Origin: Mauremys mutica
Lineage: Eukaryota; Chordata; Testudines; Geoemydidae
Length of the DNA: 64,000 nucleotides
Direction: 5' to 3'
Assembly (NCBI RefSeq): GCF_020497125.1
Contig: NC_059084.1
Span: 10,319,501-10,383,500, forward strand
Translations under genes and position numbers: made by a program
The notes under the pieces: model-generated
The model's input: only the letters and a program-made list of their open reading frames with translations
What the model was told of the DNA's origin: nothing
The model's database searches: none
Shown here: positions 47,101 to 58,503 of the stretch, one piece after another
Layout: every line of letters begins with the position of its first letter
How positions within the stretch are numbered: the stretch's first letter is position 1

Positions 47101-49484
47101 ACAGCTAGTAACATATTATTTCCACCTGTATATTTATCTGAACTATGTTTGTTGCTGCAGCCATGTTTTGGGGAAGTTTCGCTTATTACACTCTGTTCAC
47201 CAGCATTTATTGAATGTGCTGTTTCCATTAGTTCTGTAAATCTGCCTGCATTCTCTTTTGAGGAAACCCTGAGCAGTACATGATTACCAATGGGACAGGT
47301 TTTTGATTCCACAGGGTTTAATTCTGTTGTAGGAATGGTCAGAGGGGAGGAAAGATTCCCACTTAAAGAGCTCCTACCATCTTTTGGCTGAATAACTCCA
47401 CCACCACCGGCTGCTTCCTTTGGATCAGGGGTGAAGCCTATATTGTCTGTTGCCTTTTCCCCACTTTGATTCAGTTTCTTGGCGGTTTGACTGCTTTTCA
47501 TTTTTTGGTAGATTTTCTTGAATGTTTCATCACCATACATCTGCCATTTTTCCTGAGAGAACATTTTTAATTTCCTTTGAGTTGACTTCTTACATTTAGC
47601 GTTCACTCCTTCTCCTCCAGCTCCAGGCTTTTTAGTTTCTTTCATCTTCTCAGAAGGAGAATAATAATAGACTGCGTTACTTAGTGGCAAATCATCCACT
47701 GCTGTTTGTCTGACAAGTGCACGGGGATGGCTGTTAGGAAAATCCACTGAACTTGTAGCAAGGTTGTTGCTATGCAACAAGCTAGAAGAGCTAGTATTCA
47801 GGGGCTGCCTAGTGAGAGATGGTAGTTTTGAGCTACCCACTCTGTTGTGTGCCATTCTTGTGCTCTCTACAAATGGCAAAGAGTTGCTTCTTGTAACAGG
47901 CACACAGTCTATTGTTGTCGAGAACTGCGTGGGGACTGAATGAAAAAACAATGGCTTGGATTTTTCTATGGGTGTAAAGGTAGATTTTGCTGAACAAAGG
48001 GAAAGATTCTTTTTCCTGTTTACATCAAGAGTTCTGATGTCAAAATGGAAGGAGTCTTTGTATGTGTAAGGCATTGGCAGATCAATACTGCCCTGCTTGG
48101 AAAGCACTGTTTTTCTGGGTCTAACATTGTCTAATTGGGTATCATCCACCACAGCTTTGTTATGAGAGATCAGTTTTGAGATATGCTCTTCCAGCTTCTT
48201 TTTCTCTAGCATCAAGGCTGTTGCTTTCTCAGCTGAATCCAGTTTTGCACTACTTCCTGCCGTGCACCTTAAGCCACTGAAGGCAGTTTCATTTTCCAGC
48301 TCGGTGCTTTGTTCACAAAGACTATGCAGGGGGCTGGAGGTCAACATCTGTTGTTCTGTACTATCAGAGCGTGACAGATATCCAGAATCAGTGCTCTCAC
48401 ACTTTTTTAGCTTATAGTCAGATAGTTTGCAGTCCCATTGCTTATCTGAATAAGTTGCTTGCTGCCTTTGCAATTGAATATGTTTATTTGCTGTTGAGAA
48501 TCTTTGTTCCTGTATCATCTTTCTCTGGTGTAGACTGTCTGGCAAAACTACTGGAGAAGATAGGTTTTGGGGGTCTTGCATTGGTTCTCTTTCAGAGGCA
48601 CCCTGACTTGCCTCTGGCCAATAGGAATCGACAATTGATATCTTCTGACTTTCTGATGTAAGCAATAAAGCATTCAGTGTTGGCAGTGAAACAATGGATG
48701 GAAATTTCTTAGTGTCCACTGTGGTATTAGTCTCTGAAATTATTTGTTCAGTCCTTGCCCCCTGCTTCTCACAGATATTGTTGTCTTGTTTTGCACCCTG
48801 GTGTGACATGATGCTGTCTGTTGCCTTCTCATTCTCCTCTAATATGCCAGTGTTGTCAGACCCTGAAGGCAGCTTGGTATTGTTGACGTGTGTTTGGGTT
48901 CTTCTATGTTTATACAAATTGCTTTGAGTTTTAAATGCAATACCACAGGTGATGCAGGGAAAGGGCCTCTCCCCTGTGTGTGAGCGAATATGTTTCTCAA
49001 GGACACTTGGCTTCAAGCAATCTCGTCCGCAGTGTTTACAGATGTACTTCCCGGCATTTTTGGATTTCCCTGGGCTTCCAATAGGTGCATTTGGACAGGA
49101 ACTTGATGGTAAAACCGGTGAACTAACTAGGTTTAATGTCAAAGTTTGCCCTGCTTGTTTCTGAGCAATTGGCTGAGGCTGATCTATCCTCTCTGAATGC
49201 AGAAGTGGGTTTAGGATGAAAGGCATATTACTGCTGTCTAGATTTATGCTGCTTCCACCAGCTGCTAACTGGTTGTTTGACTGATAGCATCCTGACTGGA
49301 TAGGATGATACAGCGGTATGGTAAGGGCTTTCAGGTATATAGTCTGAGGCAGGGCTTGTTCCTGCTGAAAAATCACAGGACTCTGTCTTATACTTGATGA
49401 ACCCTGTGCAGCCTGAAGAGATGAGACTTTAACTGGTTGATCAGCTAGTGCAACTGTGGAATGGGGTTGCCTCTGTGCCTCCAT
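34308..49484 (-). CDS. ZNF831: ZNF831 (zinc finger protein 831), five coding exons
   Basis: Spliced gene on the minus strand. Joining 49484-45162, 44116-43971, 40391-40219, 36207-36038 and 35159-34308 gives one open frame of 5664 nt (about 1887 residues plus stop). All four introns start GT and end AG, and the phases match at each join (0, 2, 1, 0). I recognise the family from the N-terminal block around residues 47-60 ([14 protein letters not shown]), two adjacent C2H2 fingers at residues 147-199, a long low-complexity Ser/Thr/Lys-rich middle, a basic segment in exon 2, and the C-terminal tail [15 protein letters not shown]831 is a poorly characterised nuclear protein with two fingers of the HIVEP type; DNA binding is inferred from the fingers. 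The human protein is, from memory, somewhat shorter (about 1677 residues). No frameshift or internal stop was seen. Confidence 0.93.
35430..35660 (-). pseudogene. CR1 endonuclease-domain fragment in ZNF831 intron
   Basis: The minus strand reads [20 protein letters not shown], then an in-frame stop where Trp is expected, then [20 protein letters not shown] and [14 protein letters not shown]. This is the CR1 apurinic endonuclease region, in the same orientation as the gene. It is unusual to find this internal part of CR1 without its 3' end. Confidence 0.85.
36038..36207 (-). CDS. ZNF831: ZNF831 coding exon 4
   Basis: Located by phase. The acceptor follows a strong pyrimidine tract (CTTCTTTTCCCCAACAG) and the exon starts at 36207. 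Two bases complete the Asp codon begun in exon 3, then 56 codons read [16 protein letters not shown] through [10 protein letters not shown]. The donor is AAA|GTAGGT at 36038/36037, phase 0. A GT three to four bases further in would give phase 1 and break the join to exon 5, so I prefer the first. The segment is hydrophilic, Ser/Lys/Asn-rich and has no recognised domain. No in-frame stop occurs. Confidence 0.83.
36208..36892. other. ZNF831 intron 3, near part
   Basis: Pyrimidine tract next to exon 4, then AT-rich intron. Nothing else seen. Confidence 0.5.
36893..37040 (-). repeat. Second hammerhead-bearing repeat family, intronic copy
   Basis: Plus-strand landmarks TTTATTGGACCAATTTCTGT and CACAGAGCTCTTCCTCAGG belong to a common amniote interspersed repeat. 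On the minus strand it reads CTGAGGA, A, GAGCU..AGCUU, GAAA at 37021-36993, the layout of a hammerhead core. Confidence 0.6.
37280..37790. repeat. Old palindromic repeat with 17-bp perfect hairpin
   Basis: CTTGTCAATTTCATTTT (37664-37680) and AAAATGAAATTGACAAG (37695-37711) are perfect reverse complements around a 14-nt loop. The surrounding TTTTTGAAAAAATG-type text resembles a reptile interspersed repeat. Confidence 0.5.
37951..38200 (+). mobile_element. MIR-like SINE, ancient
   Basis: TGGCTCTGCCGCTGCACTG, a CACTTCACTTCTCTGCACCTC core and ATAATGGTGATAATTGTAC follow the MIR consensus order, in plus orientation. An (ATT)n tract follows at 38193-38225. Confidence 0.7.
38226..40218. other. ZNF831 intron 3, far part
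   Basis: AT-rich intron. One minus-strand ORF (39530-39339) is unexplained and is listed in the findings. Confidence 0.5.
40219..40391 (-). CDS. ZNF831: ZNF831 coding exon 3
   Basis: The acceptor ATGCAG|GGCC puts the exon start at 40391. Its first G completes the Trp codon begun in exon 2, then 57 codons read [20 protein letters not shown] and onward to PPASNLQ. The donor CAAG|GTAAAG is at 40219/40218, phase 1. The segment is basic and contains a short CEKC pair but not a complete zinc finger. The conceptual ORF continuing into the intron ends soon after, which supports splicing. The spacing of Lys/Arg residues resembles the C-terminal conserved block seen in HIVEP/ZNF831 relatives (family memory, not computed). 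Confidence 0.85.
41140..41245. mobile_element. MITE half-element
   Basis: TTAAGGTTTGTCTACACTG followed by GGGCTGGCCCATCTCAACTG and GGGCTATAAAATTGCACTG. This is the left half of a long-TIR MITE common in turtles; the right half is missing. Confidence 0.55.
42955..43165 (-). mobile_element. tRNA-derived SINE (tortoise PolIII type)
   Basis: On the minus strand a tRNA-like head has an A box (TAGCTCATGCAGTAGAGG, 43038-43021) and a B box (GGTTCGATCCC, 42990-42980) at normal spacing. It is preceded by GTTTGCCCTACAGCGTTAG and followed by GGGTCTGTTGGTGTTATAC. This is the well-known cryptodire SINE layout as I remember it and supports a turtle source. It is not a functional tRNA gene: the head is embedded in a longer repeat and lacks a clean acceptor stem. 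Confidence 0.8.
43971..44119 (-). CDS. ZNF831: ZNF831 coding exon 2 (basic, NLS-like)
   Basis: Too short to stand out as an ORF; found by splice phase. The acceptor is TTCTCAG at 44120 or CAGCAG at 44117, preceded by a pyrimidine tract; both keep phase 0 after the GEQPQK end of exon 1, differing by one Gln. The frame reads about 48 codons, beginning [15 protein letters not shown] and ending KMKINQK plus a split codon for Trp. It is rich in Lys and Arg (RRKK near residue 25 of the exon, then KSKR and KQKKMK), a plausible nuclear localisation segment. The donor is AATG|GTAAAG at 43971/43970, phase 2. The split Trp codon is completed by the first base of the next exon. An overlapping frame at 43987-44169 with a Met start is a shadow. 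Confidence 0.82.
44120..45161. other. ZNF831 intron 1 (between the first two coding exons)
   Basis: Short intron of about 1 kb. An old repeat trace at 44600-44710 (TGTAAAGCACCTAGCACAAT, then TAAGTTGTAATACAAATAAT) resembles the 3' end of a MIR-like or CR1-like element. Confidence 0.55.
45162..49484 (-). CDS. ZNF831: ZNF831 coding exon 1 (large N-terminal exon, 1441 codons)
   Basis: The ATG at 49484-49482 has a good Kozak context (G at -3, G at +4). An AG acceptor at 49518-49517 after a pyrimidine-rich stretch suggests the exon begins at 49516, giving about 32 nt of 5' UTR in it. Finger 1 is C149-x2-C152-x12-H165-x3-H169 (DNA 48978-49046). After the linker HTGERPF comes finger 2, C177-x2-C180-x12-H193-x5-H199 (48888-48962). 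The rest is Ser/Lys/Gln-rich and without a recognised fold; a Lys-rich patch follows near residues 625-665. The open frame runs three codons past the donor to a stop, but the donor CAGAAG|GTAATG at 45162/45161 fits well and lets the frame continue in exon 2. This single exon encodes three quarters of the protein. Confidence 0.93.
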
Positions 49485-49530
49485 TTCAAAGGTTGTATGT
49501 TATCCAGTTCAGTTATCTATGGAAAACAAA
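49485..49530 (-). other. 3' splice site joining a non-coding 5' exon to ZNF831 exon 1
   Basis: On the minus strand, TTTGTTTTCCATAG precedes ATAACTGAACTGG, about 32 nt before the ATG. The T-rich tract plus AG is a good acceptor, so the first coding exon is probably not the first exon of the transcript. Confidence 0.55.
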
Positions 49531-50299
49531 TATAACATATAGTTATGTTTGAAATGAAAAACCTTGATTTTCTTCAGTTGTTTATAAATTCGGCATCTAT
49601 TGTACTAGAAGATGCACAATTTAATTATATTTCTATAAGGTCTTCCATACTGAAGAATATCAAAACTTTTTACACAAACTTTACAGGTAGAGGAATCATT
49701 TTATTCACCACTAAAATAGTGTCACCTCTGGTTTGTTAGATGGAAGCTAATAAAACACAGGAACATTACACAAAAGTTTAGTGTAGCACAAAGGAGACTA
49801 CTGCTAAAGATTGCTCTTAAAATCTGTTCTGAAGTAGTAGTCAGATATTAAAAATCTTCAGACTGACATCAAAGCACTTTCATAATATTGGAAATGGCAT
49901 AGGATAGGATACAGTGTATAGTACAGTAATCTAGAATTACTTTGAATTAGTTTGATGTTATTTCTTTGTCCAAATTACTTTCTCGCTGAGCAGCTTTCAG
50001 TGCTCCCAAAGATTCATGATCAACTTATTTTCAATGAACAGTCTGCTTAATAAAATACAATGTTAAACTTTGTAGGCCAAGTCTTCATCAGAACACTCTT
50101 GTGCCCGCTTGATTTACACATGTACAACTGCCAGCATGTCACAGGTGCACAGTTGCACACACAACTACACTTTTGAAGATCACAGTCTTCAGAAAAAAAA
50201 ACCAAAGCTTGGACATTAAATCAGTTATAAAATATAAATGATTGTAATTAATGCAGTAACTAAAGGATACAAACGTGCCTAATGAAGCTTTGAGAAGAG
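49531..50299. other. 5' intron/flank of ZNF831
   Basis: AT-rich, no ORF of interest. Confidence 0.5.
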
Positions 50300-50590
50300 G
50301 CAGCGTAGCCTGTTATTTAGAACGGCAGATTGGGAATCAGAACTTCTGTATTGTATTCCCCACTCCTCTGTTTATCTGTGCTGTGACCCTAATCACACCA
50401 GGCCTGATAGTGCCCACTGAAGTCAGTGATATGTTTTCCATTTACTTTAATGGGTATTCTATCAGAACCTTAGTGCCTAAGTTTAATCATCTGTAAAATG
50501 GATTTAACAATTAATTACTCACAAACTTCACATAGGTGTTGAGAATTAGGGCTTTGAGATTTTCAGATGGAAGATGCTATAAAACTGACA
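50300..50590 (+). mobile_element. MIR-like SINE, ancient
   Basis: TAGCCTGTTATTTAGAACGG near the start, GGGAATCAGAACTTCTGTAT, and CATCTGTAAAATGGATTTAA further on follow the MIR order, with an inserted segment around 50395-50465. Confidence 0.6.
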
Positions 50591-52884
50591 AATTCATATA
50601 AATCAGTCTCAATATAGTTTTAAATAAATAAACTCTAATTTGTTGACACCATATACCAGGTTAGTTCTTTTGAAACTAAACTGGAAGCCACTGAAGTTTG
50701 AAAAAAAAAAACCACCATAAAACGCTACATTAAACTCTAATTAACAAGAATTGAGTGTGAGCCACACAATCCCATGTCTTAACACCCCTACCATTTTGGA
50801 AAGTTCATATCCAACTCTGATTACAGCCAGGTCCCTCTCTAATTATAACAAGTCTCTGTTTCTAATGTAAACATTCCTAAAAGAGAGCCCGTGTCCAGAT
50901 CTACTCTCCAGTGTGAGACAATGCAAAGTAATGGAGGCATTGCAGTTTAATCTGCATTTGCTACTTTTAACTACAGCTGATGCAGACAAGCCACAATTAC
51001 AAGAAAATTTGCACAGATAGTTATTAAAGACTCACTGCTACAAACAATGAGTTCTGCATGGCCACATATTATGACCTTGGTTAAGTGAGGCTGAAGACAC
51101 GGTCAGAATTAAACAAGGAATGAAAAGGTGAAAACAAAATGAAACTGTAGATTTAAAAGGTTCCTTTTTTTTACTATCCAGATTTACATACATAAAAGAT
51201 ATAACAGATGTTAGCGGTCACACTGTTGGAGGCAAAAAGTGGAGATAGCTTACAAAGTTGCCTTTGTGTGTGTTGAACAAATTAGAGGAACCATGATGGC
51301 ATGTTGCTTTGTGTTTGTTTATTTTTATTTATTTATTTTATATAGACAGATATAGTCAACAGTTTGCAAACTCAAAAAGGATGCCACCCTTTTTGAAAAT
51401 TTGTCCCAATATACTTGTTTTGGTTCAAGATTTGGTTACCAGGTCAGAGCAATTTTTATTTTCACAAACCTGATTTGGCTAGCCTTGGTGGTTTGTTCTC
51501 TCTCCCTTCCTCCCCTTCCTAAAAGTAAAAAGAAGTTGGGAAGCCATGAAAATAAGGTACTTTAAAATTACCATTAGGAAGGGCAGAAATAGCAGGATAA
51601 TATCAGCATAATCTATCATAAATACAGCCTGGCTGAATAGTAGAAAACTTCTTGTGAAAATTCATTCAGACTGTGATTCATCTACATTCACAACCCTTTC
51701 GTGTTTAGTTTTTCTGAATATTCAAATACTTAGGTTTACTAGAGCAAATAGTCACAAAAAGCACATTTTTGAATAACAGTCAATAGTGACATTTGAAATG
51801 TACACTGTATTGGCTTCTCACATAAATCACTATTATAGTTTCTGCTACCTGATTGGATGATCTATGTAGCTAACTGTCACAGAGTAAACAGCAAATATGG
51901 TAATCAAATATAACAATCTGAATTTTGAAACTATGCTATGTGACTTGTATAGCTAACCCACACAGCATGCATTGCAGGTATTCACAACAAACTCTTTCTA
52001 AGATTTACTCTCGGAAGAAATTTGTGAATAATGTTAAATAATTACATTAGAGGACTTTTCAATCTATTTGCAGACAATTCATGATCAGGAAAAATGGCAG
52101 TGCTTCTGAACTAAATTAGTTGATCTGAATTATTCACTCAATTACAGTTGGAATAGCTGATAAACCAAAGATCCAGGAGCGGTTTAGCTATTATGTTGAC
52201 TGAGAAAGCTAGCACAGAACTCAATTGAGCTAATCTATCACGTGAACAAATAGAGAAGTTGTGGGAATAACCCTGTATGTGCGATCAGGTGGAACTAGTC
52301 ACAGTTAACAAACATGCTAGGGCTACTTCTTCAATCATAATGAAATCCGTAATGAAATTCCTAGGCTGTAGACTAGGAATAAGGGTCAAGGCTACAAATT
52401 AAAAATAGGAGTTCGAAGGTAGCATGAATAAAACTAAAAGAGCTTCTAGAGACCCCTCTATACTATGATATTGAACCACAAACAGCAGCATAGCCATCTA
52501 TAAAGGTACAGCTACATCAAACCAGTTATAGCCCATGGAACAAACTGTACTTTTCCACTTGACCAAAGGGGGACCAATAAATCTGCTTCAGTGCCTCAGC
52601 AGATACAAATTACTTCCCTTACCCCTGCACCAGCTCAGCTCCACTGGTTGGCAAATTGGGGAGGAATAGGCAGAAACAACGAGTACAGTAGAAGCCCCAA
52701 AGAACCTTCTCTCTCCTTCGCCCATCTGGGAAGTTGCATTTGCGGGGAGGGAGTCTTGCTTCCCTTTTCACACTTGCACAGTCATGTAAGGCTGGGCCAC
52801 AATCTAACCCAAAGTAGACACACATCCGATAATGGGCATGGTACATATGAAATGTCTTGCTGTATGGTGTACCTCTACTTAAGG
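50591..52884. other. 5' intron/flank, nothing identified
   Basis: AT-rich with an (ATTT)n run near 51323. No gene. The ORF at 52591-52980 is chance. Confidence 0.45.
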
Positions 52885-52955
52885 AAGTTCTATACCCTGT
52901 GTTACACAGGAAGTCAGACTAGATTATCACAATGGTCCCTTCTGGCCTTGGAATT
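52885..52955 (+). mobile_element. CR1 LINE terminal fragment, old
   Basis: GTCAGACTAGATTATCACAA followed by TGGTCCCTTCTGGCCTTGG is the CR1 3' terminus. Confidence 0.75.
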
Positions 52956-54434
52956 TGTGAAAACCCAACATTTGACATGAGTCAACCCAGAATACTTTGA
53001 CATACTCTGCCCTTTCACCTCCTTCCCATGGCCAATGCTTTTGTGTGTTTAAACCCAGCTGTCAGGCATGAATTTCACTTTTCCATGTTCGAGGTTTCTA
53101 TAAGGAGCAATCATTCTGTGGTATGGTGTTTTACAGAAATGGGAAGTAGAACATAAACTGTACCCACCCCCACGGCAATATAAGCTAACAAAACAAAGAC
53201 ACAATTTCCAAGTCAGACTGTGCCTTTCTATAAGAATGACTAATCAAACTGGGTGTTTTCATGATTACTTAGGACTTATCAAAACATTTATTAAAAAGAT
53301 TGTTACTCTGAAATACCCATCTGCACTACAGAATAGCAATTTATTTGTTAGTGTGCAAAATAATAGGACAATGGATACATATATCTAGTAGTTCAGTTTT
53401 TATGCAACAATATGCCTATAATAATAATTTCACCCCAGAAATACCACAGATAGATAAATTAAATAAATAAATAGATAGATAGATACCTCAGAAAGATAGA
53501 CAATAAGAGGTTTACATTTTCAGAAAAATGTCTGTGTGACTAATATGCACTGTACACAGTTACTGTGAAAAGTCTGTGGAGGGTACGGTATGTTCCTGAG
53601 AACAGCCCCAATACTTTAAAATGTAATAAAAAGGAAAAGTCAGCTATCTCCTGTTTCTTTTTGTAAGACTAGCATTAATCATCAACTATATGGTCACAGT
53701 ATAATTTTGGGGAAAGTTTTAAGTAATGCTAAACTTTTGAATTAAATGGTAACACACATGCAGCTTAACTGCTGCATTTATAGTCGTTAAGTGACATTAT
53801 TTCTATTTGACTCTGGCAGTTCTCTGTTTTCCGTACCAACTGATGTTATCTTTCTTCCTAAGTGATGTCCTGTGTTGCTTACATTTTAGTGTGGGGGATA
53901 AGATCTCACTTTTCATGTCTTTATAGTATACAGATACTTCTACAGAAAAAAAAGCACAATATTCTTTTGCACATAGGCTGTGCTGCTGCAGCAACAATTT
54001 ATCACAATCTTATTGTAACTCAAGGTTAATTCTAGATAGTCCTTATCTAATATAGCAAATCAATTTTTACATAAAGCATCGAATCCTGAAAAGTACTGAG
54101 TGCCCTCAACTCTTACTGACATTAGGGAAAATGGAGAGTGCTCAGCACCTCCAAGGGAGCACTTGGTACCGCCTCACAGGGTCAAAACCTGGTCCCATTG
54201 AAGCTAATGGGAGTTGTGCTATTGGCAAAAGTGGAGCAGGATTTGGCTCATCCTGATTTTTTCCAGCTTCAAGTTTAAAAAGTATTACTTTTATATAGGC
54301 ATTAACAGAACTGGTCACTGTAATTCCATTAAAATACATTATTTCAGTCACTGGTCCAAAACATGCTGCTAGTTACTCCAGTGTAAATAGATCCTATCAA
54401 GTCAATGGACTAGCTCAAGATTGACACCAGTGTA
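52956..54434. other. 5' intron/flank with old repeat traces
   Basis: Tetranucleotide tract (AAAT/GATA) at 53454-53490. At 54080-54250 there is an ancient amniote repeat (GTGCTCAGCACCTCCAAG, TGGTCCCATTGAAGCTAATG). No gene. Confidence 0.4.
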
Positions 54435-54960
54435 GCCAGGTGTCCAGCTTTTGACTGGAATGCCCCTGCCCCAAGCGCCAGCTCTGCAGCTCCCACTGGG
54501 AGCCGCAGCCAGTGGGGGCAGTGCCTGTGGATGGGGCAGTGCACAGAGCAACCTAGCCACGCCTCCGCATAGGAGCTGGAGGGGGGACATACTGCTGCTT
54601 CTGGCAGCCACCTGAGGTAAGCACCACCTAGAGCCTGCACCCCCTCCCATGCCCCAACCCCCTGCCCCAGCCATGATCCTCCTCTTGTCCCTCAAACCCC
54701 TCGGTCCCAGCCCGGAGCACCCTCCTACACCGAAAACCCCTCATCCCCAGCCCACCCCAGTGCTTATACCCCAAGCCGGAGCCCTCACCCCTTTCTGCAC
54801 CCCAACTCCTAAAGCCAGCCCAGTGAAAATGAGTGAGGGTGGGGAGAGCGAGTGACAGAGGAAGGGGGGATGGAGTGAGCAGGGGGCAGGGCCTCAGAGG
54901 AGGGGCAGGGCGGGGGAAGGGTGTTTGGTTTTGTGCGAGTAGAAAGTTGGCAACCCTAAG
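54435..54960 (-). repeat. GC-rich turtle interspersed repeat with minisatellite core
   Basis: On the minus strand it begins CTTAGGGTTGCCAACTTTCT, contains short GGGGTGCAG-type tandem variants and ends near CCAGGTGTCCAGC on the plus strand. I know this as an abundant turtle repeat. The ORFs on both strands here are composition artefacts. Confidence 0.6.
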
Positions 54961-57001
54961 TGTAGAAGAGATTGGCATTTAACTCGTTGTGTTAACCTAT
55001 CAGTTACATTAATATTAGTTAAACACATAAGAACATTGGAGAATAACAGAACTACATTTTCCTGTATAAACTGCTTCTTTATTATGTCATATATTATATA
55101 TCCTTGGGTTTCTGAGCACTACAATATACCCCCATTGTAATCCTAAATTATACAACCAAAGGACTCTTTCTACCCACTGGGTATCTAACGCCACATACAA
55201 ACTGTGCTGTAAAGCTGCTATCACATTTTTTAAAATATTGCTAACAGTCCAGCATGCAGTCTGTTTCCGGTATTTCTTCTTTACATTTCTTTACACAGTA
55301 TCTCACATACCTTTTGTGAAGAGTAATTTTTAAATAAACACAATATTAAGTCCCCTCACTTGGCCCAAAAAGCTTGATGTGTTTTATCACACTGAAGTAG
55401 CTGTTGAGCATTCTACACATGCATAAAGTACTATAGTACACTAGATATTTTTGGCTGCAGAGTATAGAAGACATTAAGATATCCTCTTTTGTATAGAAAT
55501 AAGAATTTTTTTAGCTTACCTACCTTGCGTATAACTAAGTATTTCACCAAAAGAAGTCTCATTGCTGTCAATATTTGATGCAATCAGAGAGAGAGAGAAA
55601 TGGGGACAGACTTGAAACAGATAAGAAGTAGGAAGTAATTTTTTTTCTGTATACATTACTAAGTGTCATAGTAACAACCTTCAAAAAACAGGAAGAGATG
55701 AAACAGGAACATGAAACAGCGTTTCAACCTTTTTCTATCATTATCATTAGTCATCTAACAGCCCATAAACAGAATCAGCAGCCTCGAAATGTAGGTGTTT
55801 TATAAACTGCATTACTGGTAACATTCTTAAGTGAAAGATATGAATGTGATGCAAAGAAAACCCCTACAATTGTATTTGACTAAAGCTAATTTTCTTAAAA
55901 TACTTTTTGTACAACTGTAGCAGGTAGTTCTTAAAATTGTAGTGGAAACGAACAATGAAAGAAAGAGATGTTTGTTAGACAAGAATCCTAATATCTATCC
56001 AATGTGAGTATGATACAAGGGCTTCTGATAGTGCAGCACAGTTAGGGAACAAGTGATAACTGGAATGGTATAGGACACAGATACTTTAACTATGTTGGAA
56101 AAATGCAGTTAGCATAGGCTGAGAAAAAGAGACTTTGGCATCTAAAATCAGCTTAGAGTTACATAGAAATAGGGTGAGGCCCAGTTGCAGGCAACACAAG
56201 TGAACAGAGAGTCTTAATTGTCCAGATCTTGAGCATGGGAGTTCGCTTCATCAGGTCAGACACATTATCACTCAAGTTCATTGCTATATGACAGCTTTCC
56301 AGCCCTTAAGTGACATAGGTAAAGAGGCCATGACCCCTTCTAAAAGCTGTTTTACTTTCAGCACTCTTCCCTCCAGCTCTCCATAGATGTGAATGGCCCT
56401 GAATGTAACAGAACCAGTGTGGTGTCACTGCACTAGATGACATGCTGTGAAAAGTCGTAGTAGGGGGTTCACACACCTTGTGCTATTGAGGCTTGATCCA
56501 CATTATCACCCAGAGGAAGACTTTGACATAAGCCAGGGAAGAAGCATCAGTATGGCCAGTAGACTCATATAGTAGGAGGCACTGTAGTACGATGTTTACT
56601 GTGTTTTTATGGATGCAGCCCTTAGATGAAACATTAATTTTATTGCTTTGAGTGATTTTCTCTGCTACATCATTGAATTGTACATCCCAAACTGGAACAT
56701 GTGAACTTCATTTCCCAAGCTGCTGCAAATTAGCCATTTCTTGGATTGCAAATGGTACATGCTCATCACTAATACCTTGGAGATGTCATGTCTTGATGAT
56801 GCAAATTTTAATTTGGCTATCATCACGTGTGCTGACTCATTTGGTAAACACAGAACTTATGTTTCTTTTGATTGCTTGGTCCATATTCCCTGCGTTTCCA
56901 CTGGGATCTTTGAGATCAATGGTTCAGAGTTTAGATCACCTCTAGAGGTGGAAGTGGGTTTTAGTTTTGCAAAACTTCATTGGTCTGGGTTTTTTGTTTT
57001 G

Positions 57002-57056
<55 letters not shown>

Positions 57057-58214
57057 ACAACTGAGAGCGACTTACATCCTGGTCCTATTTACCAAACCCC
57101 TAGATTCTGGGATGGTAGCCAGGTAAGTGGTTCTGGGGTTAGTAAGTCTCTAATTCTTTCCTTTTATTTTTTTCCTGCTTTTATTTATGAAGAAAAAAGC
57201 TCTTACTAATAACCAGCATAAAGTATGGGAACTGTCCACTCCTATGGTATATAGGAATATTCTTAGCAATAGTTAAACATTAAATTAATGCATGCAGTTA
57301 AAATAAGATCAGAGAAACTAGAAAAACACATGTTTTGTGCCAGCAATGACTCTTGCTTCGGGTTCACACATTTGCTTTTATGCATATGTGTAAGAATAAC
57401 TACAATGCAGCAATTAGTTCCTGCTCCACTGAGGATACTCTCTTTACTGAATCTATCCCAATTCCATACATGTAGGTGAGAACTTCTGAAGGACTATCAT
57501 GTGCTAAGGCCAACAATCTGAGTTAAAAGAAGATATTAATCTTAAAACAGTGGTTCTGCCCTTAACTTAAATGAGCCAAACATACCATTATGGGCACCTC
57601 ACAATCAATTACAAATGGTTTCTCTTAAAAAACAAAACCTTCTCTAAAATGATTTAAGCTTTTGCTTGGGACTGAGAATATCATCATTACTCTCACTGAA
57701 TACATTTAAAGAACATTCCAGTTTTAGAATTATTGCCAATTCCAGCAATATTCCCTTTCTTTAAAATGGGAAATACTGCTGGAACTGGAAATATCTCTAA
57801 AACCATCATTATTTATGATAGTCTATAGTTTGTAGTTTTTTATAGTGCCAGCATTATGCTAGATCATTTAAAAATAAACATGCATGCAAGGTGCTTTCCC
57901 TGAGGAGCTTACAATTTAATTTAACACGGTAGAGATTGGGGATGGGAGTACAAGTAAAAGCAATGGAATGACCAGTTGTTTAGCAGGTATCATTAGCTAC
58001 ACATTTTGTATGGTTAGTCTTATGTTTGTTAATGTGTGTTTGAGGGTAAGATTAAAATACACAGGCTTCATGCCCAGGCATGCAGAGCACTCTGAAGCTT
58101 CAGCAAAGGCCTGATCCAAAACCTATCAAAATCAATGGCAAGGCTCCCATTGTCTTCCCTGTGCTGTGGATCAGGTTCATAGTGCAGAATATAGTAGGAG
58201 CAGGGCAAAAAATT
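54961..58214. other. 5' intron/flank, microsatellite only
   Basis: AT-rich. A strong GT donor on the minus strand, CGCAAG|GTAGGTAAG at 55524/55523, could end a non-coding exon. No ORF of interest. Confidence 0.4.
57005..57060. repeat. (TC)14(AC)14 compound microsatellite
   Basis: 28 bp of TC then 28 bp of AC without interruption. It creates the His/Thr and Ser/Leu repeat ORFs seen here. Confidence 0.95.
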
Positions 58215-58503
58215 GTTCTCCTTAACCTCTGAGGATAGGACAAGAAGCAGCGGGCTTAAAATGCAGCAAAGACAGTTTAGGATGGACATTATGAAAAACT
58301 TCCTAACTCTCATGGTGGTTAAGCTCTGGAATAAATTGCACAGGGAGGTTGTGGAATCTTCATTATTGGAGATTTTCAAGAGCAGGTTAGACAAACATCT
58401 GCCAGGGATGGTCTAGATAATACTTAGGCCTGCCATGAGTGCAGAAGACTGGACTAGACGACCTCTCTAGGTCCCTTCCAGTCTTACAATTTTGTGATTC
58501 TAT
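58215..58503 (+). mobile_element. CR1 LINE 3' UTR, older copy
   Basis: CTCTGAGGATAGGACAAGAA, GGACATTATGAAAAACTTCC, GGAGGTTGTGGAATCTTCAT and GGACTAGACGACCTCTCTAG, ending TTTTGTGATTCTAT. It is diverged from the two younger CR1 tails. Confidence 0.88.

Noticed and set aside
48371..49164. Plus-strand ORFs opposite ZNF831 exon 1
   Set aside because: Antisense shadows of a long coding exon, with no independent support.
54402..54978. ORFs on both strands, 68-116 codons
   Set aside because: Composition artefacts of a GC-rich interspersed repeat.
56741..57209. ORFs with Ser-Leu and His-Thr runs
   Set aside because: The runs are the translated TC/AC microsatellite at 57005-57060.
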